Assembly (NCBI GenBank): GCA_031316115.1
Contig: JALDRC010000005.1
Coordinates: 62,001-126,000 of the forward strand
DNA length: 64,000 bases
Direction: 5' to 3'
From: Nitrososphaeraceae archaeon
GTDB taxonomy: Archaea; Thermoproteota; Nitrososphaeria; Nitrososphaerales; Nitrososphaeraceae
Notes under the pieces: model-generated
What the model saw: only the letters and a program-made list of their open reading frames with translations
Databases searched by the model: none
What the model was told of the DNA's origin: nothing
Position numbers and translations under genes: made by a program
Part shown: in pieces, positions 21,537 to 32,499 of the stretch
How positions within the stretch are numbered: position 1 is the stretch's first letter
Layout: every line of letters begins with the position of its first letter

Positions 21537-22990
21537 TCAAATATCTGCATATAGAGCAAATTCATGAGGATGAGGTCTCAAAGTAACCTCTCTATGTTCT
21601 TTTACACCGTGATCAATTATCCTATCGATTCATTAAAAATCGGTTTAAGAAGCTCTATCATTTTTTAGAGACTCTACTGCCTCAAGTAAACTTGATGGCA
21701 GTTGTTTTATATTTAGTTCCTTCCTTCTTTTTGAACTCATTTTAAATATATCTTCATCAATGGGATCTCCAATAGATGTTTTCTTTTTTATTCCATCAAT
21801 TCCAGCTGCTAAAATTGCAGAAAATGCAAGATAAGGATTACAAGATGGATCAGGTGCTCTGAATTCAATTCTTTTCATATTCGAAAATTGTGCACCACGA
21901 AAATGTCCAGGTATTCTAATAATGGCAGATCGATTTCCAGTACTCCAGGCTACATACACAGGAGCCTCATATCCAGGAACCAAACGCCTATAAGAATTAG
22001 TAGTTGGAGATACTATTGACGCCAAAGCAAATGAATGTTCCAAAATTCCGCCACAAAAATATCTTGCGATATCAGAGATTTCAGCATAATTATCGTTCTC
22101 ATCAAAGAATAGATTTTTACCGTTATTCCACAAGCTAGTATTAACATGTAAACAAGAACCATTATCGAGAGCTACTGCTTTTGGCATCATAGTTGCAACC
22201 ATATTATGTTGTTTTGCTATATTTTTTACTATATACTTGTAACTCAACTGGATCTGCGGCATTTACTAATGTATCATATCTTATGTCTATTTCGCATTGT
22301 CCAGCAGTGTCAACTTCATGATGATGTGCATCACATATAATGCCAAAATTATTAAGTATTTCTACACATTCATTACGGAAATTTAAAGTATCAGCAGGAG
22401 TGTTAGGTAAATAACCTTCCTTGAGATTTAAGGTATAGTTAAATCCATCTGACGACCAAGGAGATTCTCTTGAAATTATTTCATAACTTTGTCTATGGGA
22501 CGGTGTTAAAGTATCTACTCTAATTTTATCAAATACAAAAAACTCTACTTCTGGTCCCCCAATAAGATAATTCATAGCCGTTAGCTTTCATATATTCTTC
22601 AGCTTTCTTTGCTATGCCTCGTGGATCCCGTGAAAATTGATCTCGGTTAGAACCACCGCTTAGTATATCACAAATTAATCTAGCAGTAGGATATTCTGGA
22701 ATCCATGGAACAGTTGCAAATGTGGATGGATCAGGTCTGATTATCAAGTCAGATTCTTGTATTTCTGTAAATCCACGAATGGATGAACCATCAACCTTTG
22801 GTAACCCACTATCAAAATCCTCTTTCTTGAACATATTTGCTGATAATTTAATGTGATGAAACCTTCCAAAAAGACTAGTAAATTGAAGATCTATAAATTT
22901 AATCTCATTATCTTTTAATAGGTTTATTACGTCATCTTGAGAAAATCTTTGTTGTTCAATCTTACCATCAATTATTTTATGAGGTAATTT
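21537..22990 (-). pseudogene. glnA: Glutamine synthetase, multiply frameshifted
   Basis: Successive pieces in different frames: IKFIDLQFTSLFGRFHHIKL...GFTEIQESDLIIRPDP / GGPEVEFFVFDKI...HHHEVDTAGQCEIDIRYDTL / ...PKAVALDNGSCLHVNTSLW...FRAPDPSCNPYLAFSAILAAGIDGI / FIDRIIDHG-type tail ending LRPHPHEFALYADI*; no canonical start codon seen. Confidence 0.88.
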
Positions 22991-23091
22991 ATTTCAATAT
23001 TAAAATGTGTCTTATTATAAAGCTTTGAGAATTTAGATAACTAGAAGGAAATTGTTTATAAATCATTATATTTTGTTGAATATAATATTTA

Positions 23092-23676
23092 ATGTCTAAT
23101 GATATTGAGGATGATCTAAATTTAGAGATAGCTTATACCACCCTGGCAAAAGAATTTCAGATTCCTAGTCTACAAGAGATCCCTTATGATTTGTATCAAC
23201 AATTTGCAAAAACAATTAATGACTTGAAATCAAATGAATATCAAAATGAGGAAAATAAAATAGTATTTAAGTTAATAGAAATGTTTTCAGAGATTGCCAC
23301 TCTTTTGCTACAAATAAGAATGGAGAAGATTTACAATTTAGAAAAATACAATAAAAGAGAAGAAATAGATTACTCAAGAATAACCGATGAGGAAAAATAC
23401 ATTCTCTATGACAAGTATCGTGTGAAAACAAAAATAGACGAGGTAAATTCTTTAATAATTAATGGTAGGCCAAGAGTTCTGGAAGGAATTTCAGAATCGC
23501 TAAAACAAAAAAAAGTACTTATAAGATTTGTGAAATCAATAGAACAATTTGTCGGCGTTGATATGTTACATTACGGACCTTTTAATTCAGAAGATATAGC
23601 AAATTTACCTCTAGAGAATGCACTCTCGTTAATAAATAGCAACATAGCCACTAAAGTTCTTGTCAACTTTAAGTAG
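23092..23676 (+). CDS. Archaeal GINS complex subunit (Gins51-like)
   Basis: C-terminal FVGVDMLHYGPFNSEDIANLPLENALSLINSNIATKV, typical archaeal GINS B-domain. Confidence 0.75.
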   Translation: MSNDIEDDLNLEIAYTTLAKEFQIPSLQEIPYDLYQQFAKTINDLKSNEYQNEENKIVFKLIEMFSEIATLLLQIRMEKIYNLEKYNKREEIDYSRITDEEKYILYDKYRVKTKIDEVNSLIINGRPRVLEGISESLKQKKVLIRFVKSIEQFVGVDMLHYGPFNSEDIANLPLENALSLINSNIATKVLVNFK

Positions 23677-23725
23677 CAATAAGATTAAATAAACATATAA
23701 GTGAAAATATAATTAAGATATTGAA

Positions 23726-24040
23726 TTGACACATAACGGAATAGAAATCGATCAATTTGTATTACTTACGATTTATCCGGCTCTAGCAATATTTATAATT
23801 GCATTTATTTGGAAGAAGATAACCCTAAAAAAATCCTTTCAGTATCTAATACAAGCTATAACATGTATAGTTTTTGCAATATTATACTATTTATTTATAC
23901 CAAATGGAGGAGCCCAAGGATTGGCAATAGTTCTATTTTTATTTAGTTTTGTATTACTGCTAATGGCTAGAAAACAGAAGATCGAACCAGAAGAAAATAA
24001 CGAAACAAAAGATTTCAAAAAGTTTTCTTTACGTGATTGA
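23726..24040 (+). CDS. Small membrane protein, unknown function
   Basis: 104 aa with three hydrophobic helices; TTG start. Confidence 0.55.
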   Translation: MTHNGIEIDQFVLLTIYPALAIFIIAFIWKKITLKKSFQYLIQAITCIVFAILYYLFIPNGGAQGLAIVLFLFSFVLLLMARKQKIEPEENNETKDFKKFSLRD

Positions 24041-24883
24041 ATTTCAGTTTAAAGATCGGTGTAATTTTATTGTAATCAGTATAATAATTAAAAAACGTTT
24101 TCTGATATTGTTAAAATAATTCAATTATGCAATTTTTACGATATACATCTATTTTTTATATAGATTGAACTTTTTCTGACGCATAAAAAATCCATTAATA
24201 TTCAGGACCAGTATTTGAAATCAGATAAAAGTAGAATATTATTGACTTGAATTATTTACTGTCCATTCCAGTTAATATTATTATACAATTAATAATAACA
24301 ATTATATAGAAAATGGATAGAATTATATAAAAAAAATTGAATATGAACATGCTCAGTTAGTTTTGCTAAATAATATAATCACATTTTAGTGATCTTATTC
24401 CATCAATGGAAAGTTTTGTTTTAAGAGAGAGTACTATATAAAGTAAATCAATGAGACATAATAATTCTCTTGTACAATACAGTTATTTTAAATTCTAGTT
24501 TATATTAATTTTCAGGGTTTTATATTGCAATATGCTGTAAATCAGAAAGATTAAAAAAGATACGACAAATATGAGATTTAAGAGTCATAAAATTATAGAC
24601 TAATTACGAGGAAATTTCTACATTGTACAATGTATATCAAGTGTTGATTATCAACATTAAATTCTATTACCTTATTTTTTAATTCTTTTTCTACTATTAT
24701 AAGCTCTAAGAGTGAATGATATTTTACAGAAATAATATTCAATTTAACTCAAAATTAAATATTTAGAACTCGATATTTAATTGGCTTTAAGTGATTAACC
24801 TATTCGAAATAAGTATTTTCAAATTATTATTTGCTAGTTATAATTAAGAAATATTTAATATCCTTTAACAAATTCAAGTTAAT

Positions 24884-25063
24884 ATGTTTTGTAATTGTAG
24901 ATGTATAAAATGCAAAAGTCCGGACTTAGACTATTCTGAATTTATTGCAGCAGATGGTTTCAATGAAGTTCATCATACCTGCAAAGATTGTGGGAGTCAT
25001 TTTAATCATCTTGATGGGGAAACTTACGAATTGTGTATAGAATGCAATTTTATAAAGAGATGA
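24884..25063 (+). CDS. 59-aa Cys-rich zinc-ribbon microprotein
   Basis: MFCNCRCIKCKSPDLDYSEFIAADGFNEVHHTCKDCGSHFNHLDGETYELCIECNFIKR; paired CxxC motifs; absent from the ORF track. Confidence 0.65.
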   Translation: MFCNCRCIKCKSPDLDYSEFIAADGFNEVHHTCKDCGSHFNHLDGETYELCIECNFIKR

Positions 25064-25310
25064 AATTTGATTATGAGTAAAAACTACCTGTAAGTATTAT
25101 TATCTACCTGTACATTAGTTTAGTTAAAATTTATTTAGCCTTTGTGATCAATAATTTTCAAGCATTTCAGAAAATCATTAAAAATGTCGACTAATAAATC
25201 ATTTCATAATAATTTGTTTTTTATTGATATATCTGCTTTCATTTCATTTTCAGGATTAATACTTATATTTTATTAACACTTAAAAGTAGGAATAATATTT
25301 ATGTAGTGAT

Positions 25311-25469
25311 ATGGCTGCCCGAAAAAATACATCTAGAAAGATAAGACTAATAAAAAAAATGAGGCAAAACAGACCGGTGCCAGCCTGGGTCATCATACGT
25401 ACTCATAGACAAGTAAGGTCTAATCCGAAAAGAAGATCTTGGAGAAGGTCTGATGTAAATATAGGATAA
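25311..25469 (+). CDS. rpl39e: 50S ribosomal protein L39e
   Basis: [52 protein letters not shown]; 52 aa, absent from the ORF track. Confidence 0.96.
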   Translation: MAARKNTSRKIRLIKKMRQNRPVPAWVIIRTHRQVRSNPKRRSWRRSDVNIG

Positions 25470-25488
25470 TTAGGAGGTATGGAAAAAA

Positions 25489-25782
25489 TTGTCTAATCAA
25501 GATAGTGCAGATCATGTTTATACTGTAAATCTTAGCAAGGCCTGGTTGACTCCTAAATATAGGAGAACGGATAGAGTTATCAACATGATAAAAGAATTTG
25601 CAATACGACATATGAAAAATGAGAATGTCAAAATAGATCAGGAATTAAATCAACAGATATGGAAAAGAGGAAAAACAAACCCGCCAAGAAAGATCCGTAT
25701 AAAAATGTCTGTTGATGATAATATGGTGTTAGTTTCATCATATCAGGACTTCGTTGTAGAAAATAACACCGAAAAGAAATAG
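25489..25782 (+). CDS. rpl31e: 50S ribosomal protein L31e
   Basis: YTVNLSKAWLTPKYRRTDRVINMIKEFAIRHMK; TTG start, directly after rpl39e. Confidence 0.95.
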   Translation: MSNQDSADHVYTVNLSKAWLTPKYRRTDRVINMIKEFAIRHMKNENVKIDQELNQQIWKRGKTNPPRKIRIKMSVDDNMVLVSSYQDFVVENNTEKK

Positions 25783-25857
25783 ATGAATAATTGTTTTCAA
25801 CGATTTTATAAAATATTATTTAGAAAAGTAGATCCAATAATCAATTAAGAATTAGAT

Positions 25858-27291
25858 TTATGAATGTATCAAATCTGCTTTTAAAGAATACTGGGAATAA
25901 TTAGAAATCTTAACTTTGACTGTATCACCTATATCCAACCCAGAGTTAACATCTTTTATTATTACAGATTTATATGCATAATTCCTTCCCTGAAAAGTAT
26001 TATTATTTATTTCGTCTATTAACAATTCACCCACCCAGTTTTTCCATATAGAATTTCTCTTTCTGGATATTGACCTGCAAACACTATGCAAAATCTCCGA
26101 ACGATTTTTTATAATATTTGATGGAATTTTTTTATACTTGGAAGAAAATGTACCAGATCTGGAACTATATTTGGAGATATTTACGATATCTGGTCTGGTG
26201 AGTTTAATTAAATTGATAGTTGAATTAAAATCATATTCGGATTCTCCAGGAAAACCCACTATTATATCGGTGGCAATTGTTATTTCTGGAATTTCTTTTC
26301 TAAATTTTAAAACAACATCCTTGAAAGTATCTATATCATGACCTCTAAGCATACGTTTTAATATTTTTCCGCTACCGCTTTGAACAGGTATATGCAGGAA
26401 TTTGTAAATTTTATCAGACTCTTTATAGAGTCGTAATAATCCATCTAATATATCAGGCAAATACATAGGGTTCATCATTCCTACTCGAATTTTAAAAGTT
26501 CCGGGCAATGATGAACATGACTCTAATAATTCTACGAGATTTGAATTTATATCCCGCCCATAACAACCATTATCAGTGGAGGTTAACCAGATCTCTTTAC
26601 ATCCATCAACAACATCATTTTCTAACTGTCTAATAATTGATCCGTTGCGGTAACTTTTAAGCCAACCCTTTGCAATTTTTGTCTGACAAAAAGAACATTG
26701 ACTTAAACATCCTGTTGCTATTTCTATGATGCTAATGATCTTATTTTGACGAATACGTGGTAAATTTATCTTTTCGTGATTAGAATCATCTAAAAATACA
26801 CTTTTTCTCCTAAATTTTGCTAAGTCAACCACATCCAATAAACTATTTAATGAATTAGGGCCTATTAGACTGGCTTTTGGATTTATTTGTTCAATTTTTT
26901 CTCTTTCTGTCTTAGGAAGACATCCTGCAACTACTAAAGGTTTGTCGGTATTTGTTAAATTATATATTTGATGAAGAATTTTATGTTCTGTAGAATCTTT
27001 AACAGAACATGTTACTAAAATATTAAGATGAGATTTGTTTTCATCATCAACTATATTGTATCCTTGCTTTAATAACATACCTCTTATTATTTCGGAATCT
27101 GCAATATTGGCAGAACATCCATAGGCGTGAACCCATATGTTTTTTATAGGGCTACCAATAGATTCAGTCTTATAAAAAGACTCGTTACCTGAATCAACAT
27201 TAGAATAATGATTTTTTTTCCCCATTATAGATGAGTCTTTCTTTTTCAAAATTGAAATTGTTTTAATAAGATCGGTGTCAAGAAATCCCAA
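25858..27291 (-). CDS. CDKAL1/e-MtaB-type tRNA threonylcarbamoyladenosine methylthiotransferase
   Basis: UPF0004 start VHAYGCSANIADSE, radical SAM CLSQCSFC, GFPGESEYDF. Confidence 0.9.
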   Translation of the reverse strand: MGFLDTDLIKTISILKKKDSSIMGKKNHYSNVDSGNESFYKTESIGSPIKNIWVHAYGCSANIADSEIIRGMLLKQGYNIVDDENKSHLNILVTCSVKDSTEHKILHQIYNLTNTDKPLVVAGCLPKTEREKIEQINPKASLIGPNSLNSLLDVVDLAKFRRKSVFLDDSNHEKINLPRIRQNKIISIIEIATGCLSQCSFCQTKIAKGWLKSYRNGSIIRQLENDVVDGCKEIWLTSTDNGCYGRDINSNLVELLESCSSLPGTFKIRVGMMNPMYLPDILDGLLRLYKESDKIYKFLHIPVQSGSGKILKRMLRGHDIDTFKDVVLKFRKEIPEITIATDIIVGFPGESEYDFNSTINLIKLTRPDIVNISKYSSRSGTFSSKYKKIPSNIIKNRSEILHSVCRSISRKRNSIWKNWVGELLIDEINNNTFQGRNYAYKSVIIKDVNSGLDIGDTVKVKISNYSQYSLKADLIHS

Positions 27292-27352
27292 ATATTTATA
27301 CCTCGAATAATACCATAAAGAATTTAACTATTTATGCGGGCATTGGCAATAC

Positions 27353-28222
27353 TTATGTATATTTTTCTTCCATTTTATTATATTTTGGAAGGTTTACGAA
27401 TTCGTTAAATTCGTTAAATGTGATCATTTTGTTTTTCAATTTGTACGTCATGCCTGTCTGTTTCAGAGAGGTTAAAATATTTTTTATTGCATAAGTTGAA
27501 GAATATAATGCAGAGAGTGGAAAGACAACCATTCTAAAACCTAGTTTTTCTAATTCCTTTGAGGAAAGGTTAGGGGTAGCTCCTCCTTCAATCATATTAG
27601 CTAAGAGCGGAGCATCTATTTCTTCAGTAATTCTTTTCATTTCTTCTATAGTCTTTGGTGCTTCTATAAATATTACATCTGCCCCAATTTTTTGATATTG
27701 TTTGCCTCTTTCTATTGCTTCATCCAAACCATATTGAGCCAGGGAATCTGTTCTTGCTACAATAATGAAGTCATTGCTTTTCCTAGCATCTATTGCAGCT
27801 TTTAACTTCGGAATATATTCTTGTTTAGTTATTACTGATTTTCCTTTCATATGACCACATCGTTTAGGCCAAACTTGATCCTCAAGAAAAACACCACTGG
27901 CTCCTATTCGTTCCAAATCATTCACCATTCTCCAAACATTTAGAGGGTTACCATATCCTGTGTCTATGTCAACTAAAATGGGAATTTCTACAGAATTAAT
28001 AATTCTCCTAGCATTATCTATTGTTTCCCCTGCATTAAGAAACCCAAAATCAGGCATTCCAAGTAATGATGCAGATGTTCCATATCCGGTTTGAAATGCC
28101 GCGCTAAAACCCACATTCTCAGCTATTCGAGCACTTAATGCATCATAAACTCCTGGTAGGACAATTATATCTTTTTTGGTTTCAAGATGTTCTCTGAGTG
28201 AGATTGTTTTCAATTTTTTCAT
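27353..28222 (-). CDS. Isocitrate lyase/PEP mutase superfamily (2-methylisocitrate lyase-like)
   Basis: DIDTGYGNPLNVWRMVNDLERIGASGVFLEDQVWPKRCGHMKGK. Confidence 0.88.
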   Translation of the reverse strand: MKKLKTISLREHLETKKDIIVLPGVYDALSARIAENVGFSAAFQTGYGTSASLLGMPDFGFLNAGETIDNARRIINSVEIPILVDIDTGYGNPLNVWRMVNDLERIGASGVFLEDQVWPKRCGHMKGKSVITKQEYIPKLKAAIDARKSNDFIIVARTDSLAQYGLDEAIERGKQYQKIGADVIFIEAPKTIEEMKRITEEIDAPLLANMIEGGATPNLSSKELEKLGFRMVVFPLSALYSSTYAIKNILTSLKQTGMTYKLKNKMITFNEFNEFVNLPKYNKMEEKYT

Positions 28223-28314
28223 TTAATTAATTAAATTATATAAACTTATGAACATTTGAATAGAGTAATAATATGTAAGGAATAATTGATAGTGTAGTTA
28301 TAAAATTTTTAAAA

Positions 28315-28476
28315 TCAATTTGCTTGTTTCTCAAAGATTTCATAATTAGTTTCTGAATATTTTGTAACTTCGATTTTGCAATTTTCACATATGTAATATT
28401 TTACTGGAGGGTCATGACTGATAGATCCGTTTATCCAGATCATCATTGCATCACAAATAGGACATTTCATTGTCAT
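28315..28476 (-). CDS. 53-aa small zinc-ribbon protein
   Basis: MTMKCPICDAMMIWINGSISHDPPVKYYICENCKIEVTKYSETNYEIFEKQAN; CPIC/CENC; absent from the ORF track. Confidence 0.65.
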   Translation of the reverse strand: MTMKCPICDAMMIWINGSISHDPPVKYYICENCKIEVTKYSETNYEIFEKQAN

Positions 28477-28924
28477 AACTAATATATCTAAGTTAAAGAC
28501 TTTTAAAAATCTTTCAAGTATTATTATCGATTATTATTATTTTACTACACGTTATGACGTTGTCTATTTGACCATTTGGAAATGAAAGAGATGGGATATA
28601 GTAAAATTTTGTTAAAAAGAAATCTAAAAATATCTAATGTTGTATTTCTAGTATTAGAATTTAATTTATATAATATTTAGGCTATTATTTAGGTCTAATT
28701 GATTCCAAAAGTTATAATCATCTCATATCCAGGTTGAAAATTTTTAATCTACTAGTTTTCTAAAATAATTTACAGATTTAAATTAGTCTGCTCTAGGAAA
28801 TCAATTTTTTAGATACTTAGTTCTAAATATTAGTATTTTATTATTTGAATCATCCTCATTAAATTTCTATGATCCAACATTGCTGAAGAAATCTTAATAA
28901 ATCGCTAGTGATATAAATATTTCA

Positions 28925-29413
28925 ATGATATCTCATTGGTTTTCAAGAGTAAATAGTGTTATTCCTAGAGGATTCTCAAGGCATTATATTTTAAACTTGT
29001 TGAAAGAAAAACCTATGAGTGGTAAGGAAATTATAGATTATGCAATTTATGAGAGTGAAGGAAAATGGAAACCTTCGCCTGGATTAATTTATCCCATGTT
29101 GGGAAGACTATTAGAGGAAGGTTTGATAGTTGAAATAGAAAATGGAAAATATAAAATCACACACAAAGGTCTAGGTATTGCAGAAGATATTCAATCTATC
29201 CAGAAAATATTACAAAAACAATTAGATGTTATGTTTAGATTTGGAAATATAGGTAAGTTTATGGCTATGGATTTAATAGACAGATTATCATCTGTTGGAT
29301 CAACTCTTAGTTCAAATCTCGATAAGATGACAGAACAAGAGAGAGAAAAATATAAGGAATTTTTAAGAACCGAGCTTGAAAAAATAAAAGATCAAGAAAA
29401 AGAACTAAAATAG
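28925..29413 (+). CDS. PadR-family transcriptional regulator
   Basis: FSRHYILNLLKEKPMSGKEIIDYAI...WKPSPGLIYPMLGRLLEEGLI winged-helix. Confidence 0.88.
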   Translation: MISHWFSRVNSVIPRGFSRHYILNLLKEKPMSGKEIIDYAIYESEGKWKPSPGLIYPMLGRLLEEGLIVEIENGKYKITHKGLGIAEDIQSIQKILQKQLDVMFRFGNIGKFMAMDLIDRLSSVGSTLSSNLDKMTEQEREKYKEFLRTELEKIKDQEKELK

Positions 29414-29468
29414 TAAACTCAATAATAAAATTACAAATATATAAAAAAGATCAATATAATTTAATAGT

Positions 29469-29825
29469 GTGATCTCGGATTTTTTTAACTCCATAGATAA
29501 GCTTAATTTGAAAATAGATGAAATCGAGAAAGAAATCGAAATTCAGGCGGAAAAGATAAGTGAAGAATTTAAGAAAAAAAGCACAAAATTAAAAGAGAAT
29601 GAGAACTATTTTCTTTCTGGTATTCAATATGGAGTTCCTTTAAAATCCTATCTTATCACCTCTAAGGGGATAGAAGTCCTTGGAGAAGAGGTAATTGATA
29701 TCAATGTATTCATCAAAGAGGTAATAAATTTCGCAAATAATCCTAAAAGAAAAATAGAAGTATTGAAAGAATTAGCTAATCATCTGCAAAAATTTCACGA
29801 GGTAATAGCTACAAAAAAAATATAG
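29469..29825 (+). CDS. Hypothetical protein
   Basis: 118-aa charged ORF with predicted coiled-coil-like N-terminus, downstream of padR. Confidence 0.5.
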   Translation: MISDFFNSIDKLNLKIDEIEKEIEIQAEKISEEFKKKSTKLKENENYFLSGIQYGVPLKSYLITSKGIEVLGEEVIDINVFIKEVINFANNPKRKIEVLKELANHLQKFHEVIATKKI

Positions 29826-30025
29826 AATTCCAATATTAATTAATGATAAATTAGTTATTTTGTTATTTGAAGCAAAAGAAATGGAAATTTTTCAATAACT
29901 TCCATCATCTTTCGTGATTTCTATTAATTTAATCTTTATTAATTTTCATAGATATATAAAAGAAGATAAGTGGTTACAAAGTTCTCATTATTAAGGTTTC
30001 CAAGAATATATTTGTCTAATAGGTT

Positions 30026-30490
30026 TTATTTGACTTGAACTTCAAATTCTGCGAATTCAGGATTTATTGGAACAAAGTTAATTCCTAATACTGGAACCTT
30101 GATATTATATAAACCAGGTGATTCAAACTTGTATGGTATAGTGACTATTCCTTCTGCGGTATGTAATAGAGGTTGACCTGTTAGTTTAGATGCAGAAAAG
30201 ATCTCTTGATTGTCAGAAGAAATTATCAAGTCATAATCTACGTGAACTTGAACAGTACTACTATTTGGTTCAAAAAAAGTTATCTTAAATTTGGTTTCAT
30301 CTTGTGAATTAATAGGAATTGGTAAAGGTGAAATTTTTACATCGAGGGAACCTCCGTTGGTACTAGAAAACATATCAGAATTGATTTCATTGGGTGTTGA
30401 ATAGACTGATTGTTCGAAATTTAATGCAATAAATGATATTGTTATGAAGGAAATCATGAAATATTGAAGATATTTTACTCCATTCCACAT
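30026..30490 (-). CDS. Predicted secreted protein
   Basis: Hydrophobic N-terminus followed by a beta-rich region. Confidence 0.5.
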   Translation of the reverse strand: MWNGVKYLQYFMISFITISFIALNFEQSVYSTPNEINSDMFSSTNGGSLDVKISPLPIPINSQDETKFKITFFEPNSSTVQVHVDYDLIISSDNQEIFSASKLTGQPLLHTAEGIVTIPYKFESPGLYNIKVPVLGINFVPINPEFAEFEVQVK

Positions 30491-30917
30491 ACCAAGTTAC
30501 TTTATACTAATCATATTTATTTATTCACTAAAATTAATGATTGGAGTATTTAAAATAATTTAAAAAAATCAACATATTGACCGTGAAATCACAAATCATA
30601 ACTCAAGATATTTTCATATTATTTTGATTTATAGGTTTATTGTTTCTTAAATGATAATCCTATTTGTTTAATTCATATTACAAAACAACCATCACTTTAA
30701 ATAACATTATTTCAATTTATAAGTAATTTATTTCTGACTATAATTGTTAACCAACAAAAATTAATAATTTAAGTAACTGGACTCACAGTGCAAGCCATAT
30801 TGATATACTATGCTAGATAAAGGTGATATATTCAATTATTTGTATTTTTTTGATGATTTTACGATAAGATTAGATTTTTAAACAACAGTATTAGTTATCA
30901 TGATTATTAAAATATAG

Positions 30918-31256
30918 CTAGTACACTATAACCTGTAAATTGTTAAAAAGTTGTTTCAATTCAGAACAAGAACCAAAAATATCCATATTTATATTAGATT
31001 GAATAGTTATTTTAGCAGTTCTAAAAACTAGACCTTTTTCACAATATTTAATTTCATGTAATTTATCTAGACGTTCACTTATAATATCATCAGATTTTAG
31101 AAAACGCCCTCTTTTTGCGTAAAGTATTATTCTTAAATCTGTGATCAAGAAATTATATCTATTTTCTCCATATTTTACTTTAGTCTTACTTTGAAATTTA
31201 ATATTTTCATCAGGTAGTAAGAATTCGTGAATACTCATAAGACAGACTATTAACAT
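30918..31256 (-). CDS. Hypothetical protein, possibly PH-like fold
   Basis: 112-aa ORF; FLLPDENIKFQSKTKVKYGENRYNFLITDLRIILY. Confidence 0.45.
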   Translation of the reverse strand: MLIVCLMSIHEFLLPDENIKFQSKTKVKYGENRYNFLITDLRIILYAKRGRFLKSDDIISERLDKLHEIKYCEKGLVFRTAKITIQSNINMDIFGSCSELKQLFNNLQVIVY

Positions 31257-31437
31257 AAGGTTTATTATTTATTAACTCAAGTCATAACTAATTCTCAAAA
31301 TTGATAATTAAATTTAATAATTACTAGTAAAAGAAAAATTTTACTAAAAATATAAAAATAATAATTTATCATGTTAAATTATCTTTCTTTAAACAAAAAT
31401 TATTTGATTCATTAACTATCAAATATATACCAACAGT

Positions 31438-32292
31438 GTGAAAATAAAAATGATAGCAAAATTGTCATCAGGAATGTCTGTTAAAGAACATTTTTCTGAA
31501 TTGCGATCCAGAATATTAAGAATTGCTATTATTATTATCATTTTCATTATTTTTTGTATTACCTTCGGGATAAGTCTTTATTCAATTAAAATTGATTCAT
31601 TCTATACAACAGATAACGTAATCACATTCCCGATCATTTATCCTGATCCTTTTAACAATATAGCAATACAAACCACTACATTTATGAAATTAATGTTGCT
31701 TCCTCCAGGTGTTGATCTCATACAAACAGCACCAGGTCAAGCGTTTGTTGCACAGATTTATGTAGCTTCTTTGATAGGTATAACATCCTCAATACCCCTA
31801 ATTATCAAGGAATTTTATGAATTTCTAAGTCCTGCTCTAGAGGAAAAAGAGAAAAAGAAAAATAAACTTTTAAAGATATTTATCCCTACAGTAGGTTTAT
31901 TTGCTTCAGGAATTGTCTTTTCGTTCTTAATTGTCATTCCTTTTACACTCGATTTTTTGTATAAATATGGAGAAGCTATAGGTGTTGAAACATTTTTAAA
32001 TATAAATGATTTCATTTCATTTGTTCTTCAATTTCTTTTAGGATTTGGTATTGCTTTTCAGCTCCCCGTTATAATGTATATAATATCACTGTCCGAGATA
32101 GTAGATAATGATTTTTGGAAAAAAAATCTTAGATACGCTATAATTATCTTTATTATTTTCGGGGCTGTCATCACACCAGATGGTAGTGGGGTTACCATGT
32201 GGTTTATTTCAGCTCCAATGATATTACTATATATCTCTGGAATATTTGTTGTAAGAATAAAATCTAGAAAAAATTATTACAAAAAAACGTAA
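31438..32292 (+). CDS. tatC: Sec-independent protein translocase TatC
   Basis: VKEHFSELRSRILR, polytopic, FLSPALEEKEKK, ITPDGSGVTMWFISAPMILLY. Confidence 0.93.
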   Translation: MKIKMIAKLSSGMSVKEHFSELRSRILRIAIIIIIFIIFCITFGISLYSIKIDSFYTTDNVITFPIIYPDPFNNIAIQTTTFMKLMLLPPGVDLIQTAPGQAFVAQIYVASLIGITSSIPLIIKEFYEFLSPALEEKEKKKNKLLKIFIPTVGLFASGIVFSFLIVIPFTLDFLYKYGEAIGVETFLNINDFISFVLQFLLGFGIAFQLPVIMYIISLSEIVDNDFWKKNLRYAIIIFIIFGAVITPDGSGVTMWFISAPMILLYISGIFVVRIKSRKNYYKKT

Positions 32293-32499
32293 TGTTTATG
32301 AGGAGTTATGATTTGTGAATCCCTACAGGCTTAAACTATATAGTATAATACTAAATAAATCCACAAATATTATCAATAAATGAATTTAAAATGATTCTAA
32401 TTAATTTATACATAAATCATGTTTTTATGATGCTAATAAACAAATCTGTAAAATAGAAAAGATTAAAAATTTAATAATTATTATCAATCTAGAAGAAAA

